Assembly (NCBI GenBank): GCA_037130535.1
Contig: JBAXSU010000020.1
Location: 1 to 28,433, forward strand
From: VFMC01 sp037130535
GTDB taxonomy: Bacteria; Actinomycetota; Acidimicrobiia; Acidimicrobiales; Ilumatobacteraceae
Length of the DNA stretch: 28,433 bases
Direction: 5' to 3'
The notes beneath the pieces are model-generated. The model was not told the DNA's origin. It searched no databases and worked only from the letters and a program-made list of their open reading frames with translations. The position numbers and the translations under genes are program-made. This document shows positions 6,363 to 15,313 of this stretch, piece after piece. Within the stretch, counting starts at the first letter, position 1. Each line of letters opens with the position of its first letter.

Positions 6363-7805
6363 TCAGCCCTTCTTCGCGTTGAGCAGCGCCGTGACCAACT
6401 TGCCGTCGGCCTTGCCCTGGCTCACCTTCATCACGGCACCCACCAGCGCGCCCATTGCCTTGCCCTCGCCGGCGCAGAACTTCGCCCAGGCGTCGGGTTG
6501 ATCGGCGATGGCCTGGTCGACCATCGCCTCGAGGGCGCCGGTGTCCATGGCCTCGAAGCCCTTCGCCGCGGCGATGGCCGCCGCATCGCCGCCACCGTTG
6601 GCGACGATCTCGGCCAGCACAGCCTTGGCCTGGGTAGCGGTGAGCGACCCGCCCACCTCCAGCGTCGTGAGCGCAGCAAGGTCGGCCGCCGGCACCCGCG
6701 GGGTGGCGGGCTCATCGGCGAAGGCCTCCTTCACGTGCACCAACGCACGGCCCATGTCGCCACCCGCGGCAGCAACGGCGAGCACGTAGTCGTCCTGGCC
6801 ACGTTCCACCACCGACATCACTGCTTCGCTATCGGGTGCCACCGCAGCAGCGGCCGACAGGCGGGCGCGCCGGGCGCCCGGCAGCAGCGGCAGGGCTGCC
6901 CTCACCGCCGCGATCCACTCGGACGACGGCACCAGCGGTACCAGGTCGGGCTCGAGGAAGTAGCGGTAGTCGTCGGCGTCCTCTTTCGAGCGCAACGTGT
7001 GGGTGCGGCCGTCGTTCTCGTCCCAGTGCCGGGTCTCCTGGCGGATGGAGCCGCCGGTCTCGAGCAGGTCGATCTGGCGCCGCGCCTCGTAGTCGATGGC
7101 CCGACCGAGCGACCGGACGCTGTTGACGTTCTTGATCTCGCAGCGGGTGCCGAACGGAGTGCCCGGCTGGTGGACGCTGACGTTGGCATCGACCCGCATG
7201 CTGCCCTCCTCCATCTTCGCGTCGGAGGCGCCGACGGCGAGGAGGATGGCGCGCAGTTCGGTGACGTACTGGCGGGCCTGCTCGGCGGTGCGGATGTCGG
7301 GGCGGCTGACGATCTCGACCAGCGGCACACCGGCGCGGTTGAAATCGATGAGTGAGTAGTCGCTGCCGTGGATACGGCCGCCGGCACCACCCATGTGCGT
7401 GCTCTTGCCCGTGTCTTCCTCGAGGTGGGCGCGCTCGACCCCGATGCGGGTGCCGTCGGGCAGGTCGAGGAAGCCGTCGATGTTGAGCGGCTGGTCGTAC
7501 TGGCTGATCTGATACGCCTTGGGCATATCGGGGTAGAAGTAGTTCTTGCGGTGGAACGTGCACGGCTGGATGGTGCAGTTCAGGGCCGTGCCGATGCGCA
7601 TGGCCAGTTCGACGGCCTGGCGGTTCAGCACCGGCAGCGCGCCGGGCAGGCCGAGGGTGACCGGGTCGATGTGGGTGTTCGGCGCATCGCCGAACCGGTT
7701 GGCGCTGGCGCTGAACAACTTGGTGGCGGTGGCCAACTCGACGTGCACCTCGAGGCCGACGACCAGTTCCCAGCCGTTGATGAGGTCGTGCTGCGACTCG
7801 CTCAT
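6363..7805 (-). CDS. gatB: Asp-tRNA(Asn)/Glu-tRNA(Gln) amidotransferase subunit B
   Basis: 480 residues, the normal size. GatB carries the kinase/tRNA-binding part of the GatCAB complex, which converts misacylated Glu-tRNA(Gln) or Asp-tRNA(Asn) into Gln- or Asn-tRNA in the cytoplasm. Diagnostic segments: 'GLEVHVEL' (17-24), 'HRKNYFYPDMPKAYQISQYD' (85-104), then 'HLEEDTGKS', 'DFNRAGVPLVEIVS', 'MRVDANVSV' and 'RYFLEPDLVPL'. The last 150 residues form the YqeY-like helical tail that grips the tRNA elbow, ending 'VMKVSQGKADGKLV'. Its start overlaps the gatA stop by 4 bases (ATGA). The order gatC-gatA-gatB is the usual one, and the presence of the complex implies that at least one of GlnRS or AsnRS is absent (inference). 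Confidence 0.97.
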   Translation of the reverse strand: MSESQHDLINGWELVVGLEVHVELATATKLFSASANRFGDAPNTHIDPVTLGLPGALPVLNRQAVELAMRIGTALNCTIQPCTFHRKNYFYPDMPKAYQISQYDQPLNIDGFLDLPDGTRIGVERAHLEEDTGKSTHMGGAGGRIHGSDYSLIDFNRAGVPLVEIVSRPDIRTAEQARQYVTELRAILLAVGASDAKMEEGSMRVDANVSVHQPGTPFGTRCEIKNVNSVRSLGRAIDYEARRQIDLLETGGSIRQETRHWDENDGRTHTLRSKEDADDYRYFLEPDLVPLVPSSEWIAAVRAALPLLPGARRARLSAAAAVAPDSEAVMSVVERGQDDYVLAVAAAGGDMGRALVHVKEAFADEPATPRVPAADLAALTTLEVGGSLTATQAKAVLAEIVANGGGDAAAIAAAKGFEAMDTGALEAMVDQAIADQPDAWAKFCAGEGKAMGALVGAVMKVSQGKADGKLVTALLNAKKG

Positions 7806-9259
7806 GCTGCACCCCCTCGTGCTGCGTCCATCGCTCGTTCGAGTGCGGCACCCGCCCGGAACATCGCCGCTTCACCCAAGGTGCCGGCCAGCACCTGCAC
7901 GCCCACCGGCATACCGTCGGCACCGGCGCCGAACGGCACGCTCATCGCCGGGTGCCCGGCGAGGTTGGTGGGGATGGTGTACAGGTCGCACAGGTACATG
8001 GCCAGCGGGTTGTCGCCCTTGGCACCGAACGGGAACGCCACACTCGGCGACGCCGGCGTGAGCAGCACGTCGGCGTGCTGATAGGCCTGTTCGAAGTCGT
8101 CGTGGATGAGCCGGCGCACCTTCAGTGCGCGGCCGTAGTACGCGTCGTAGTAGCCGGCGCTGAGCGCATAGGTGCCCAGCATGATGCGCCGCTTCACCTC
8201 GTCGCCGAAGCCGGCCGAGCGGGTGGCCATGTACATCGCGTTGGTGTCGGCGGCGTCGACCCGCATGCCGAAGCGCACCCCGTCGAAGCGAGCCAGGTTG
8301 CTGCTGGCCTCGGCGGGGGCGATGAGGTAGTAGGCGGTGAGGGCGTAGGCAAAGGCCGGCACCTGCACGTCGACGATGGTGGCCCCGGCTGCGCGCAGCG
8401 CCTCGAAGGCCGCCTCGAGGCGCTCCTGCACATCGGGGTCGGCGCCCTCGGGCAGGTCGGTGATGCGCCCGACGCGCAACCCCTCCACGCCTTGGTGCAG
8501 CACATCGACGAGCGGCGGATGCTCGAGCGGGATGGACGTGGAGTCCATCGGGTCGTGGCCGCCGATCACGTCGAGCAGCAGTGCCGCATCGTGCACGTCG
8601 TGACTGAACGGCCCGATCTGGTCGAGCGAACTGGCGAAGGCGATGAGGCCGTAGCGGCTGACGTAGCCGTAGGTGGGCTTCACCCCCACCACCCCGCACA
8701 GGGCTGCGGGCTGGCGGATGGACCCGCCGGTGTCGCTGCCCAGGCTGACCGCGGCGAACCCGGCCGCCACCGCAGCGGCACTGCCACCGCTGCTGCCACC
8801 GGGCACCCGGCCGAGGTCGTGCGGGTTGCGGGTGGGGCCGAACGCGCTGTTCTCGGTGCTCGAGCCCATGGCGAACTCGTCGAGGTTGGTCTTGCCCACG
8901 GCCACGGCCCCGGCGGCGGCGAGCTTGGTGACGACGGTGGCGTCGTAGGGCGGGCGCCAGCCCTCGAGGATCTTCGACGAGCAGGTGGTGGGCACCCCGC
9001 GGGTGCACATGTTGTCCTTCAGCGCCACCGGAACGCCGGCCAGCGGACCCGGGTCGCGGCCCGCCGCCACGTCGGCGTCGACCTGTTCGGCCGTGGCGCG
9101 CGCCTGCTCGGCGACGACGAGGTTGAACGCGTGCACCTGGTGCTCGCGGCGGTCGATCTCGGCCAGGTGCTGTTCGAGCACGTCGACGGCCTTCACCGCG
9201 CCGGAACGCACGGCCGCAGCGATACCGGCTGCGGTGCGGGGCAGATCGGCAGCGCTCAT
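7802..9259 (-). CDS. gatA: Asp-tRNA(Asn)/Glu-tRNA(Gln) amidotransferase subunit A
   Basis: 485 residues of the amidase-signature family; this subunit hydrolyses glutamine and feeds ammonia to GatB. The Ser-cisSer-Lys triad is intact: K81 ('VALKDN'), S156 in 'PGGSSGGSAAAVAAG', and S180 in 'SDTGGSIRQPA'. Other landmarks are 'GKTNLDEFAMGSSTENSAFG' (122-141), 'SRYGLIAFASSLDQIGP' and 'GTYALSAGYYDAYY'. The start overlaps the gatC stop by 4 bases and the stop overlaps the gatB start by 4 bases, so the three subunits are translationally coupled. Nothing unusual was seen. Confidence 0.97.
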   Translation of the reverse strand: MSAADLPRTAAGIAAAVRSGAVKAVDVLEQHLAEIDRREHQVHAFNLVVAEQARATAEQVDADVAAGRDPGPLAGVPVALKDNMCTRGVPTTCSSKILEGWRPPYDATVVTKLAAAGAVAVGKTNLDEFAMGSSTENSAFGPTRNPHDLGRVPGGSSGGSAAAVAAGFAAVSLGSDTGGSIRQPAALCGVVGVKPTYGYVSRYGLIAFASSLDQIGPFSHDVHDAALLLDVIGGHDPMDSTSIPLEHPPLVDVLHQGVEGLRVGRITDLPEGADPDVQERLEAAFEALRAAGATIVDVQVPAFAYALTAYYLIAPAEASSNLARFDGVRFGMRVDAADTNAMYMATRSAGFGDEVKRRIMLGTYALSAGYYDAYYGRALKVRRLIHDDFEQAYQHADVLLTPASPSVAFPFGAKGDNPLAMYLCDLYTIPTNLAGHPAMSVPFGAGADGMPVGVQVLAGTLGEAAMFRAGAALERAMDAARGGAA

Positions 9260-9558
9260 CCGTCGAGCCCCACGATGGGCGGCACCCGGAAACGGTGGTC
9301 TTCGGCGATGGGTGCGGCGGCGAGCACCTCGTCGCGATCGAGGCCCTCGACCACCACGTCGTCGCGGAACACGTTCTGCAACGGATACGGCTGCGTCATC
9401 GGCTGCACGTCGGCGAGATCGAGCGCGTCCATATCGGCGAAGTGGGCCAGCATGCCGTCGAGCTGGTCGGCGGCCCGGTCGAGTTGGGCGGGGGTGAGCT
9501 CGAGGCGGGCCAACCTGGCGACCTTGGCCACATCGGCGGGGGTGATCCGTTCAGGCAC
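9256..9558 (-). CDS. gatC: Asp-tRNA(Asn)/Glu-tRNA(Gln) amidotransferase subunit C
   Basis: 100 residues, the normal length. GatC is the small helical/belt subunit that wraps GatA and GatB. It shows the family pattern 'ADVAKVARLARLELTP' at the N-terminus, then 'LDGMLAHFADMDALDLADVQPM', and a C-terminal extended segment 'FRDDVVVEGLDRDEVLAAAP'. It starts with GTG at 9558, only 11 bases after the stop of the membrane hydrolase gene upstream, so it is probably cotranscribed with it; no separate promoter is obvious, although one could lie inside the upstream gene. Confidence 0.95.
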   Translation of the reverse strand: MPERITPADVAKVARLARLELTPAQLDRAADQLDGMLAHFADMDALDLADVQPMTQPYPLQNVFRDDVVVEGLDRDEVLAAAPIAEDHRFRVPPIVGLDG

Positions 9559-9569
9559 GAACGTTGATG

Positions 9570-12239
9570 CTACGCCGTGCCCCGTTCGAACCGCTCGACC
9601 ATTCGACCGGCGACGTGCTCGCCGAGTGCCACCAGTTGCAGGTGTTCATCGTCGGTGAGGAACTGGTCGACCGTGGGATAGCTGGGAAACGGCGGATGCG
9701 CTGCGGCGAACTGCAGCAGCGCTGGCGGGGTGGCCTCGCACACCTGATGGTGCCCATAGAGCAGGCGGGCCGTACCGCCCCCCATCGAGGCCGGGTAGGT
9801 GACCACACCCTCGGCCACGCAGTCGTCGGGCAGGGTGTTCGACATGACACCGGTCGCTGCGCCTGGCGCGCCAGCCGGTGTGCGCATCGCCGTGAGGTCG
9901 ATGTCGACGACGACGCCCAGTTCCACCGCGGCCAGGGCAATGGCGTCGTCGAGCGACTGAAAGGTGCCCGGCGGGTCGCCGCTGGCATCGACGCAGAACA
10001 CCACCGCTGGCCGTTCGCGCAGCAACTCGACGAGACCGAGGTTCTCGCGGTGCCCGCCGTCGGCCACGTACACGAACGCGTCGCGTTCGGGTCGGTACCG
10101 GCCGGTGAGCTCCTTGGCCAGGTAGCCGAGGTGCACACGCGGTGAGGTGACCGGATCGGCGAACCAGTGGGCGTAACGCGGGTTCGGCACCCAGGCGCCG
10201 AGCCGCAGGTTCAACGCCACCAGCAGCATGTCGGTGCTGCCCAGCGCCTGACGACCCATCGCCGACGCGAACGCGGCACCGCTCAGCGCCATCGCCCGAC
10301 TGACCAACCAGCCGCGCGGGAACCCGTCCCACCACGACCCGACGGGGTAATCGTCGGTGCCCACCGACGCACTGGTGCCGTCGGTGCGGTCGTGCAGGGT
10401 GATGCGGTCGGGCCGGAAGGTGAAGCCGTACGCGGGCAGGCCGCAGAACGTCGCCGACGACGCGTGGGCGGTGGCAGCGACGATGAGTTCGGGCCCGTCG
10501 GCACCGCAATAGGCGGGCCACAGCGGCTCGTCGCTGTACGCCAGCGGAGGCAGGGGCACCCGCTCGCCGGCCGGCCCGTGCTCGTCGCGGTCGCCAGCCG
10601 CGAATGTGGCGGCGAGCCGTTTGCGGTACACGCCACCAAGGGTGAGGCGGTGCGATGCCACCGCAGCAATCAGCAGCAACCACGCCACCGCCACCGCCAC
10701 CACGCCGAGGCGCGCCTCGGTGCCGGGCAGCGGCCAGCTGGTCCACGGGGTGACGTAGCCGTAGGCGAACGAATCGGCCACTTTGCCGGCGAACAGGAAC
10801 AGCGCCACGCCCAGCAGTACCCCACCCAGGCGCATCCACCGGCGCTTCACCTGACCGGCCACCACACCGCCCACCGCCGCTGCCACCCCGATGACCACGG
10901 CCGTGCCGATGAGGCCTGCGCTGCGATCGGGCCCACCGTCGGCCGCGAGCGCATTCAGCAGTCGCCGGCCGTACAGCACCCCGGCGGGCACCCCCACCAG
11001 CAGCAGGGCGAGCAACGCACCGGCCGCGCCCACCACACGCGACCAGCGCACGAGGGCGGCCCGACGCTCGGGTTGCGACCGGGCATGCGCCACCACGAAC
11101 AGCACGGCAGCCGCGACGAGGAAGACGGCGATGGGCAGCACCAGACGAACCGGTACCAGGTCGCGCAGGGTGAGCGGGTCGACGGTCCCCTGCTGGAACG
11201 GGAACCCCGGATGCACCACGTGGGTGCGTACCCCGCGGCCCAGCAACGCAGCGACGAGATACGTCGCCGACACGACGGCGCCCAGCACGAGGGTGGTGCG
11301 CACCACTGCGTTCAGCACCCCACCGACGATCGACAGGGTGCCGTTGTCGAGGAAGCGTCGCTTCATCCGCACCGTGGCCGCCCAGGGTTGGCCGGCTGCG
11401 AACAGTCCGTCGCTGGCAACGCTCGCTGCCGGGGCGACCGCCGCACCGGGGCGCCGGCTGATGCGCCACCCGCCTGCGGTGTACGAGCCACCCGACACGG
11501 CCACCAGCCAGCGCGAGCGACGGAACAGCGATCGAACCTCGCCCGTCGGTTCGTCGAGTCGGCGCAACGCACCGAGGGCGACGCTGGCAGCACGAATGCC
11601 ACCGCCCGACAGGCAGATGCCGATGGCCTCGCCGTCGTTGCCGGTCGGCTCGTCGGCACCGCTGTCGGTGGGCTCTGCCGCGGCACCCGGAACGGGGTGT
11701 GTGCCGGCATGCCGATCGAGCCGACCGAACAGGCTCCGCAGTGCAGGGCGCACCACGGGTGCGAGCAGTGGCCCGACCACCAACCCGAGCACGCCTACCA
11801 GTGCTGCCGAGTACAGCAGCACCTTCACCCATCCCGCCAAGGCCAGCGAGAGCGTGGCGAACAGCGGCGGGCTGCTCTTGCCCACGATCGACAACGCCAA
11901 CGCGTTCTCGAACAGGTCGGCCACACCGGCCGCCACAGCGACCGATGGCATGACGGACCACGGACCGAACATGGTGCGGCGCTCGGGTGCCCACCGGTCG
12001 CGGCCCGCCTGCAGCAACTGCGGCACGACGAGCAGCCACGAGACGACGAAGACGTTGTCGAACCACAGCGCGGCGCGGGCATTGCTGCGGCCGGCGCGCA
12101 CCACCGTGCCGGCGAACCGGCCCGGTGTGCCGGCGAACGACAGGTGCTGCTGGAAACCCGAGAACGGAGCGGTGACGACCTCGGCGAGGAACAGCACTGC
12201 AGGCACCAGCAGCAACCAACCCCACATGCGTCGTCGCAC
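9570..12239 (-). CDS. Large membrane protein with a patatin/cPLA2-like hydrolase domain split by membrane segments
   Basis: 889 residues. The catalytic parts of a patatin-type lipase are present but far apart: the oxyanion glycines 'CLSGGGIRAAS' (209-219), the nucleophile S252 in 'VSGGSYTAGG' (248-257), and the dyad aspartate D727 in 'ADGGHRENLGLVELL' (726-740), the form typical of bacterial cPLA2-like membrane proteins. Hydrophobic segments occur near 7-25, 60-76, 95-120 and 128-165 before the first block. Six more (about 310-333, 365-385, 400-423, 440-462, 472-486, 511-529) lie between the two blocks, so the domain must close around a membrane insert. The likely role is hydrolysis of phospholipid or acyl ester at the membrane; the substrate is unknown. 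The GTG at 12239 has GGAGG a few bases upstream; ATG 12227 is an alternative. It lies between the alpha-galactosidase and gatC. Confidence 0.8.
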   Translation of the reverse strand: MRRRMWGWLLLVPAVLFLAEVVTAPFSGFQQHLSFAGTPGRFAGTVVRAGRSNARAALWFDNVFVVSWLLVVPQLLQAGRDRWAPERRTMFGPWSVMPSVAVAAGVADLFENALALSIVGKSSPPLFATLSLALAGWVKVLLYSAALVGVLGLVVGPLLAPVVRPALRSLFGRLDRHAGTHPVPGAAAEPTDSGADEPTGNDGEAIGICLSGGGIRAASVALGALRRLDEPTGEVRSLFRRSRWLVAVSGGSYTAGGWRISRRPGAAVAPAASVASDGLFAAGQPWAATVRMKRRFLDNGTLSIVGGVLNAVVRTTLVLGAVVSATYLVAALLGRGVRTHVVHPGFPFQQGTVDPLTLRDLVPVRLVLPIAVFLVAAAVLFVVAHARSQPERRAALVRWSRVVGAAGALLALLLVGVPAGVLYGRRLLNALAADGGPDRSAGLIGTAVVIGVAAAVGGVVAGQVKRRWMRLGGVLLGVALFLFAGKVADSFAYGYVTPWTSWPLPGTEARLGVVAVAVAWLLLIAAVASHRLTLGGVYRKRLAATFAAGDRDEHGPAGERVPLPPLAYSDEPLWPAYCGADGPELIVAATAHASSATFCGLPAYGFTFRPDRITLHDRTDGTSASVGTDDYPVGSWWDGFPRGWLVSRAMALSGAAFASAMGRQALGSTDMLLVALNLRLGAWVPNPRYAHWFADPVTSPRVHLGYLAKELTGRYRPERDAFVYVADGGHRENLGLVELLRERPAVVFCVDASGDPPGTFQSLDDAIALAAVELGVVVDIDLTAMRTPAGAPGAATGVMSNTLPDDCVAEGVVTYPASMGGGTARLLYGHHQVCEATPPALLQFAAAHPPFPSYPTVDQFLTDDEHLQLVALGEHVAGRMVERFERGTA

Positions 12240-12279
12240 GGCTCCTCCCCTCTCGCGCCGGCCGGACCGGGTGTCGATG

Positions 12280-14397
12280 CTAGGTCGCGGTGAGGTGCAG
12301 CAGGACGGCCGACTCAGGATCCAGCACCGGGGGCTGCAACCCGTGCACCGCCAACTGCCGCCCGGTGAGCTCGATCCCCTTGGTCACCCAGGCCGGCTGG
12401 CGCCGCGCCGCTCCACGCACCTGCACACCGTCGTCGAGCACGTCGAGCACCTCCACCCGGTACCGCATATCGGCGACGAGGCCCGGCAATCGCAGTGCCG
12501 GCGGGGTGAGGCTCATCGCAGTGCGGAGTTGGGCGAGCGACACGAGCGCCTCTCGACGATCGGCCGCGTAGACACCGTGGGCGAGCGCCGCCGGGTCGGG
12601 ACCGTCGGCGACCGGGTCGAAGCGAACCACGTCGCCGCCGTGCAGCAACGGCCGGAAGCGGCGGTGCAGTGCGATCGCAGCAGCCAGGGCCCGGCGCTGC
12701 TGGTCGGTGAGATCGAGCAGGTTCCACTCCACACCGAGATGACCGAACAGCGCCGTCGCTACTCGGAACGACAGTGACTGCACCCGGCCCGTGGTGTGGG
12801 CCCGGCTGGGGCCGATGTGGGCACCCATCAGCTCGGGCGGCACGAGCATCGACGCACCGCGCTGGATGACCTGCCGTTCGAGCGCGTCGTTGCAGTCGCT
12901 GGTCCACACCCGATCGGTGCGTTGCAGGATGCCGTGGTCGATCCGGCCGCCGCCGCTGGCGCAGCTCTCGATCTCCACCCCGGGATGCATCGCCCGCAAC
13001 TCGTCGAGCAGCCGGTACACGGCCCGGGTCTGGGCGTGGGTGCCGGCCGCACCGTCGGTGCCGCTGCCCTGTACGTGGTCGCGGTTCATGTCCCACTTCA
13101 CGTAGGCGATGTCGTGATCGGCGAGCAGCGCGTCGAGCTGGCCGAGCACGTGCGCGTACGCCGGCGGATGGGCCAGGTTCAACACCATCTGGTTGCGGCC
13201 GAGCACCGGTTCGTAGCCGGGCGTGGCGAGCACCCAGTCGGGATGGGTGCGGTACACGTCGCTGTCGGGATTCACCATTTCGGGCTCCACCCAGATACCG
13301 AACTCCATGCCCAGATCGCGCACGTGCTCGATCAATGGAGCCAGGCCATGCGGGTACACATCGGGCGACACCCACCAGTCGCCGAGGCCGGCCCGGTCGT
13401 TGCGACGGGCACCGAACCAGCCGTCGTCGAGCACGAACCGTTCGACCCCCACGTCGGCCGCTGCGGTGGCGAGCGCGCGCAGCCGGTCGAGGTCGTGGTC
13501 GAAGTACACGGCCTCCCAGGTGTTCAACAGCACCGGTCGCGGTCGGCGTGGGTGTTGGGGGCGGGCGCGTAACGAGCGGTGGAAACCCCACGTGGCCGGG
13601 GTGAGACCCTCGGCCGAGTACACCGCCACCACGACCGGCGTGTCGTACGAGCCGCCTGGCTCGAGGGCCAACTCGCCGGGGTGGGTGAGCTCGCCGAGTT
13701 GCAGCGCACGTCGGCCGTCGGCCAGGCACTCGGCCAACAGGCTGTGGTTCCCGCTCCACGCGAGATGGGCGCCCCACACCTCGCCCTGCCACTCGCCGAA
13801 GCCGGGGGCACCGACGAACACCAGCGACGCGTGCTCGTGCGAGGTGCGCCCACTGCGGTTCTCGACCAGGCGACTGCCGTGGGTCCACACCTCGTGTGTG
13901 GGCTGCAGTTCGCGGGTCCAGCGGCCGGTGAAGCCGAGCAGATCGGTGGCGTACGAAGGCACCGGCAGTGTGATGCTCAGTTGGTCGAGCAGATAGCGGG
14001 TGGTGGCGGTGTTGGTGAGCGTGCACTGCACGCAGAGCACCTCGTCGAGGTGGATCCGCGTGTCGAGCCGCAGCCCGGCGACCGTGTCGACTGCGTGCAC
14101 GACGACGCCGCCGTCGATGGGGCTGACGCCATCCGGCACGAACCGGGCCGACCACGCAATGCCGCCCCGGCGATGGCCGAGCAGACCCGGGCGACCCGGG
14201 TAGCCGCTGCCGTGCTCGGGAACGACGGCGAGGGGGGCCACGATGTCGAGCATGCCGTGGGCGATCGGCCGTTCGAGCGCCGCGATCAGCGAAGCATCGT
14301 CGACGGCACCGAGCGGTGCGCCCCAGTGGACGATGGTGGGCACACCCGACGCAGTGTCGAGCACCACATCGGCTCGGGCGCCTCGCAGATGGATCAT
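12280..14397 (-). CDS. GH36 alpha-galactosidase
   Basis: 705 residues, matching the tetramer-forming bacterial GH36 enzymes of about 700-740. It would release galactose from raffinose-type oligosaccharides or galactosides; with no signal peptide it is probably intracellular. The N-terminal beta-sandwich covers about 1-280. The barrel follows with 'LLNTWEAVYFDHD' (290-302) and 'FVLDDGWFGARR' (321-332). The nucleophile is D436 in 'YVKWDMNRD', and the acid/base is D501 in 'VWTSDCND'. 'ESCASGGGRID' (477-487) is the expected substrate loop. I placed the start at ATG 14397, just before the first sandwich strand; the open frame extends upstream without conserved residues. A TACCGT box ends 7 bases before this ATG. 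It is divergent from galT, which fits a galactoside-use unit. No transporter or galK is in view. Confidence 0.95.
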   Translation of the reverse strand: MIHLRGARADVVLDTASGVPTIVHWGAPLGAVDDASLIAALERPIAHGMLDIVAPLAVVPEHGSGYPGRPGLLGHRRGGIAWSARFVPDGVSPIDGGVVVHAVDTVAGLRLDTRIHLDEVLCVQCTLTNTATTRYLLDQLSITLPVPSYATDLLGFTGRWTRELQPTHEVWTHGSRLVENRSGRTSHEHASLVFVGAPGFGEWQGEVWGAHLAWSGNHSLLAECLADGRRALQLGELTHPGELALEPGGSYDTPVVVAVYSAEGLTPATWGFHRSLRARPQHPRRPRPVLLNTWEAVYFDHDLDRLRALATAAADVGVERFVLDDGWFGARRNDRAGLGDWWVSPDVYPHGLAPLIEHVRDLGMEFGIWVEPEMVNPDSDVYRTHPDWVLATPGYEPVLGRNQMVLNLAHPPAYAHVLGQLDALLADHDIAYVKWDMNRDHVQGSGTDGAAGTHAQTRAVYRLLDELRAMHPGVEIESCASGGGRIDHGILQRTDRVWTSDCNDALERQVIQRGASMLVPPELMGAHIGPSRAHTTGRVQSLSFRVATALFGHLGVEWNLLDLTDQQRRALAAAIALHRRFRPLLHGGDVVRFDPVADGPDPAALAHGVYAADRREALVSLAQLRTAMSLTPPALRLPGLVADMRYRVEVLDVLDDGVQVRGAARRQPAWVTKGIELTGRQLAVHGLQPPVLDPESAVLLHLTAT

Positions 14398-14404
14398 GAG
14401 CCGA

Positions 14405-14410
14405 ACGGTA
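14405..14410 (-). promoter_or_regulatory. -10 box (TACCGT), apparently for a leaderless alpha-galactosidase mRNA
   Basis: On the minus strand TACCGT fits TANNNT and is followed by 7 bases and then the ATG at 14397. There is no Shine-Dalgarno sequence in that gap, so a leaderless transcript is likely. Confidence 0.45.
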
Positions 14411-14417
14411 GACGCAC

Positions 14418-14429
14418 ATCCGTACGGAT
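14418..14429. promoter_or_regulatory. 12-bp perfect palindrome between alpha-galactosidase and galT, candidate operator
   Basis: ATCCGTACGGAT is a perfect palindrome in the 68-bp divergent gap. It lies 8 bases upstream of the alpha-galactosidase -10 box, where a bound repressor would cover the promoter, and 36 bases upstream of the galT start. No regulator gene is adjacent. Confidence 0.45.
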
Positions 14430-14465
14430 TGACATACCGACTCACGCTCGGCAGGCTGCAGCCCC

Positions 14466-15311
14466 GTGACCGACACCCGCATCGATCCGCACCTCGGCAC
14501 CGTCGTGCACGTGGTGGGCACCCGGCAGGCACGTCCGAACCTGCCGAGCACCGGGTGCCCGTTCTGCGTCGGCGGCATCGAGGCACCCGAGCCGTACGAC
14601 GTGCGCTGGTTCTCGAACCGGTGGCCGGCGATGCCGGGCGACCGGTGCGAGGTGGTGCTGTACACCTCCGAGCACGAGGCGACGTTCACCTCGCTCGGTG
14701 TGGCCGGGGCGCGCCGGGTGATCGACCTGTGGGCCGAGCGGTTCTGCGCACTCGGCAGCCGCGACGACGTCGACTACGTGCTGATCTTCGAGAACCGCGG
14801 GCCAGAGGTGGGTGCCACCATCGCTCATCCGCACGGCCAGATCTACGCCTACGATCACGTGCCCAGTCGACCCGGCCGATTGCTCGCCGCCGGATGGGCC
14901 CCCGACGCCGACCCGGGCGAGCGGTTCGTCACCGCCCACGGCGGTTGGTCGGCCTCGGTGCCGCCCGCCGCGACGTACCCGATCACGCTGTCGCTGGCGC
15001 CGCGCCACCGGGTTGCCGATCTCGGCGAACTCGACGACGCCGGACGCAACGATCTCGCTGCCCTGCTGGTCGATGTGCTCGGCCGCCTCGACCGCCTCTA
15101 CGACCGGCCGCTGCCGTACATGCTGTGGTTCAACCAACGCCCCACCGACGGCGGCGAGTGGCCCGATGCCTGGCTGAACGTCGAGATCGTGTCGCCCTGG
15201 CGCAGCGCTGGCACGGCGCGCTTCATCGCGGCCGCCGAAGTGGCCTGCGAGGAGTACTTCAACCCGGTCATTCCCGAGTTGCTGGCCGAGCAGCTGCGCG
15301 ATCTCGGCTGA
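14466..15311 (+). CDS. galT: Galactose-1-phosphate uridylyltransferase, short variant
   Basis: 281 residues, shorter than the roughly 340-350 of typical bacterial GalT. It exchanges UDP between UDP-glucose and galactose-1-phosphate in the Leloir pathway. The HIT-type active site is intact: H121-P-H123-G-Q in 'IAHPHGQIYAYD', where the second His is the uridylylated residue. The first zinc site cysteines are C31 and C34 ('GCPFCVGG'). 'FENRGPEVGATIAHPHG' is the canonical lead-in. The C-terminal half differs: where E. coli has 'WHGAP' and 'LHAH' histidines of the second metal site, this protein has F222-N223 ('LWFNQRP') and N238/E240 ('WLNVEI'). It starts at GTG 14466 and is divergent from the alpha-galactosidase. 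A related nucleotidyltransferase specificity cannot be excluded. Confidence 0.87.
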   Translation: MTDTRIDPHLGTVVHVVGTRQARPNLPSTGCPFCVGGIEAPEPYDVRWFSNRWPAMPGDRCEVVLYTSEHEATFTSLGVAGARRVIDLWAERFCALGSRDDVDYVLIFENRGPEVGATIAHPHGQIYAYDHVPSRPGRLLAAGWAPDADPGERFVTAHGGWSASVPPAATYPITLSLAPRHRVADLGELDDAGRNDLAALLVDVLGRLDRLYDRPLPYMLWFNQRPTDGGEWPDAWLNVEIVSPWRSAGTARFIAAAEVACEEYFNPVIPELLAEQLRDLG

Positions 15312-15313
15312 GC

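Noticed and set aside
14429..14434. TTGACA as a -35 box for galT
   Set aside because: No acceptable -10 hexamer follows at 16-18 bp, and the box overlaps the palindrome; left as undecided rather than called.
14466..15311. galT as a truncated pseudogene
   Set aside because: The frame is intact with a complete active site and a normal end; shortness looks like a family variant.
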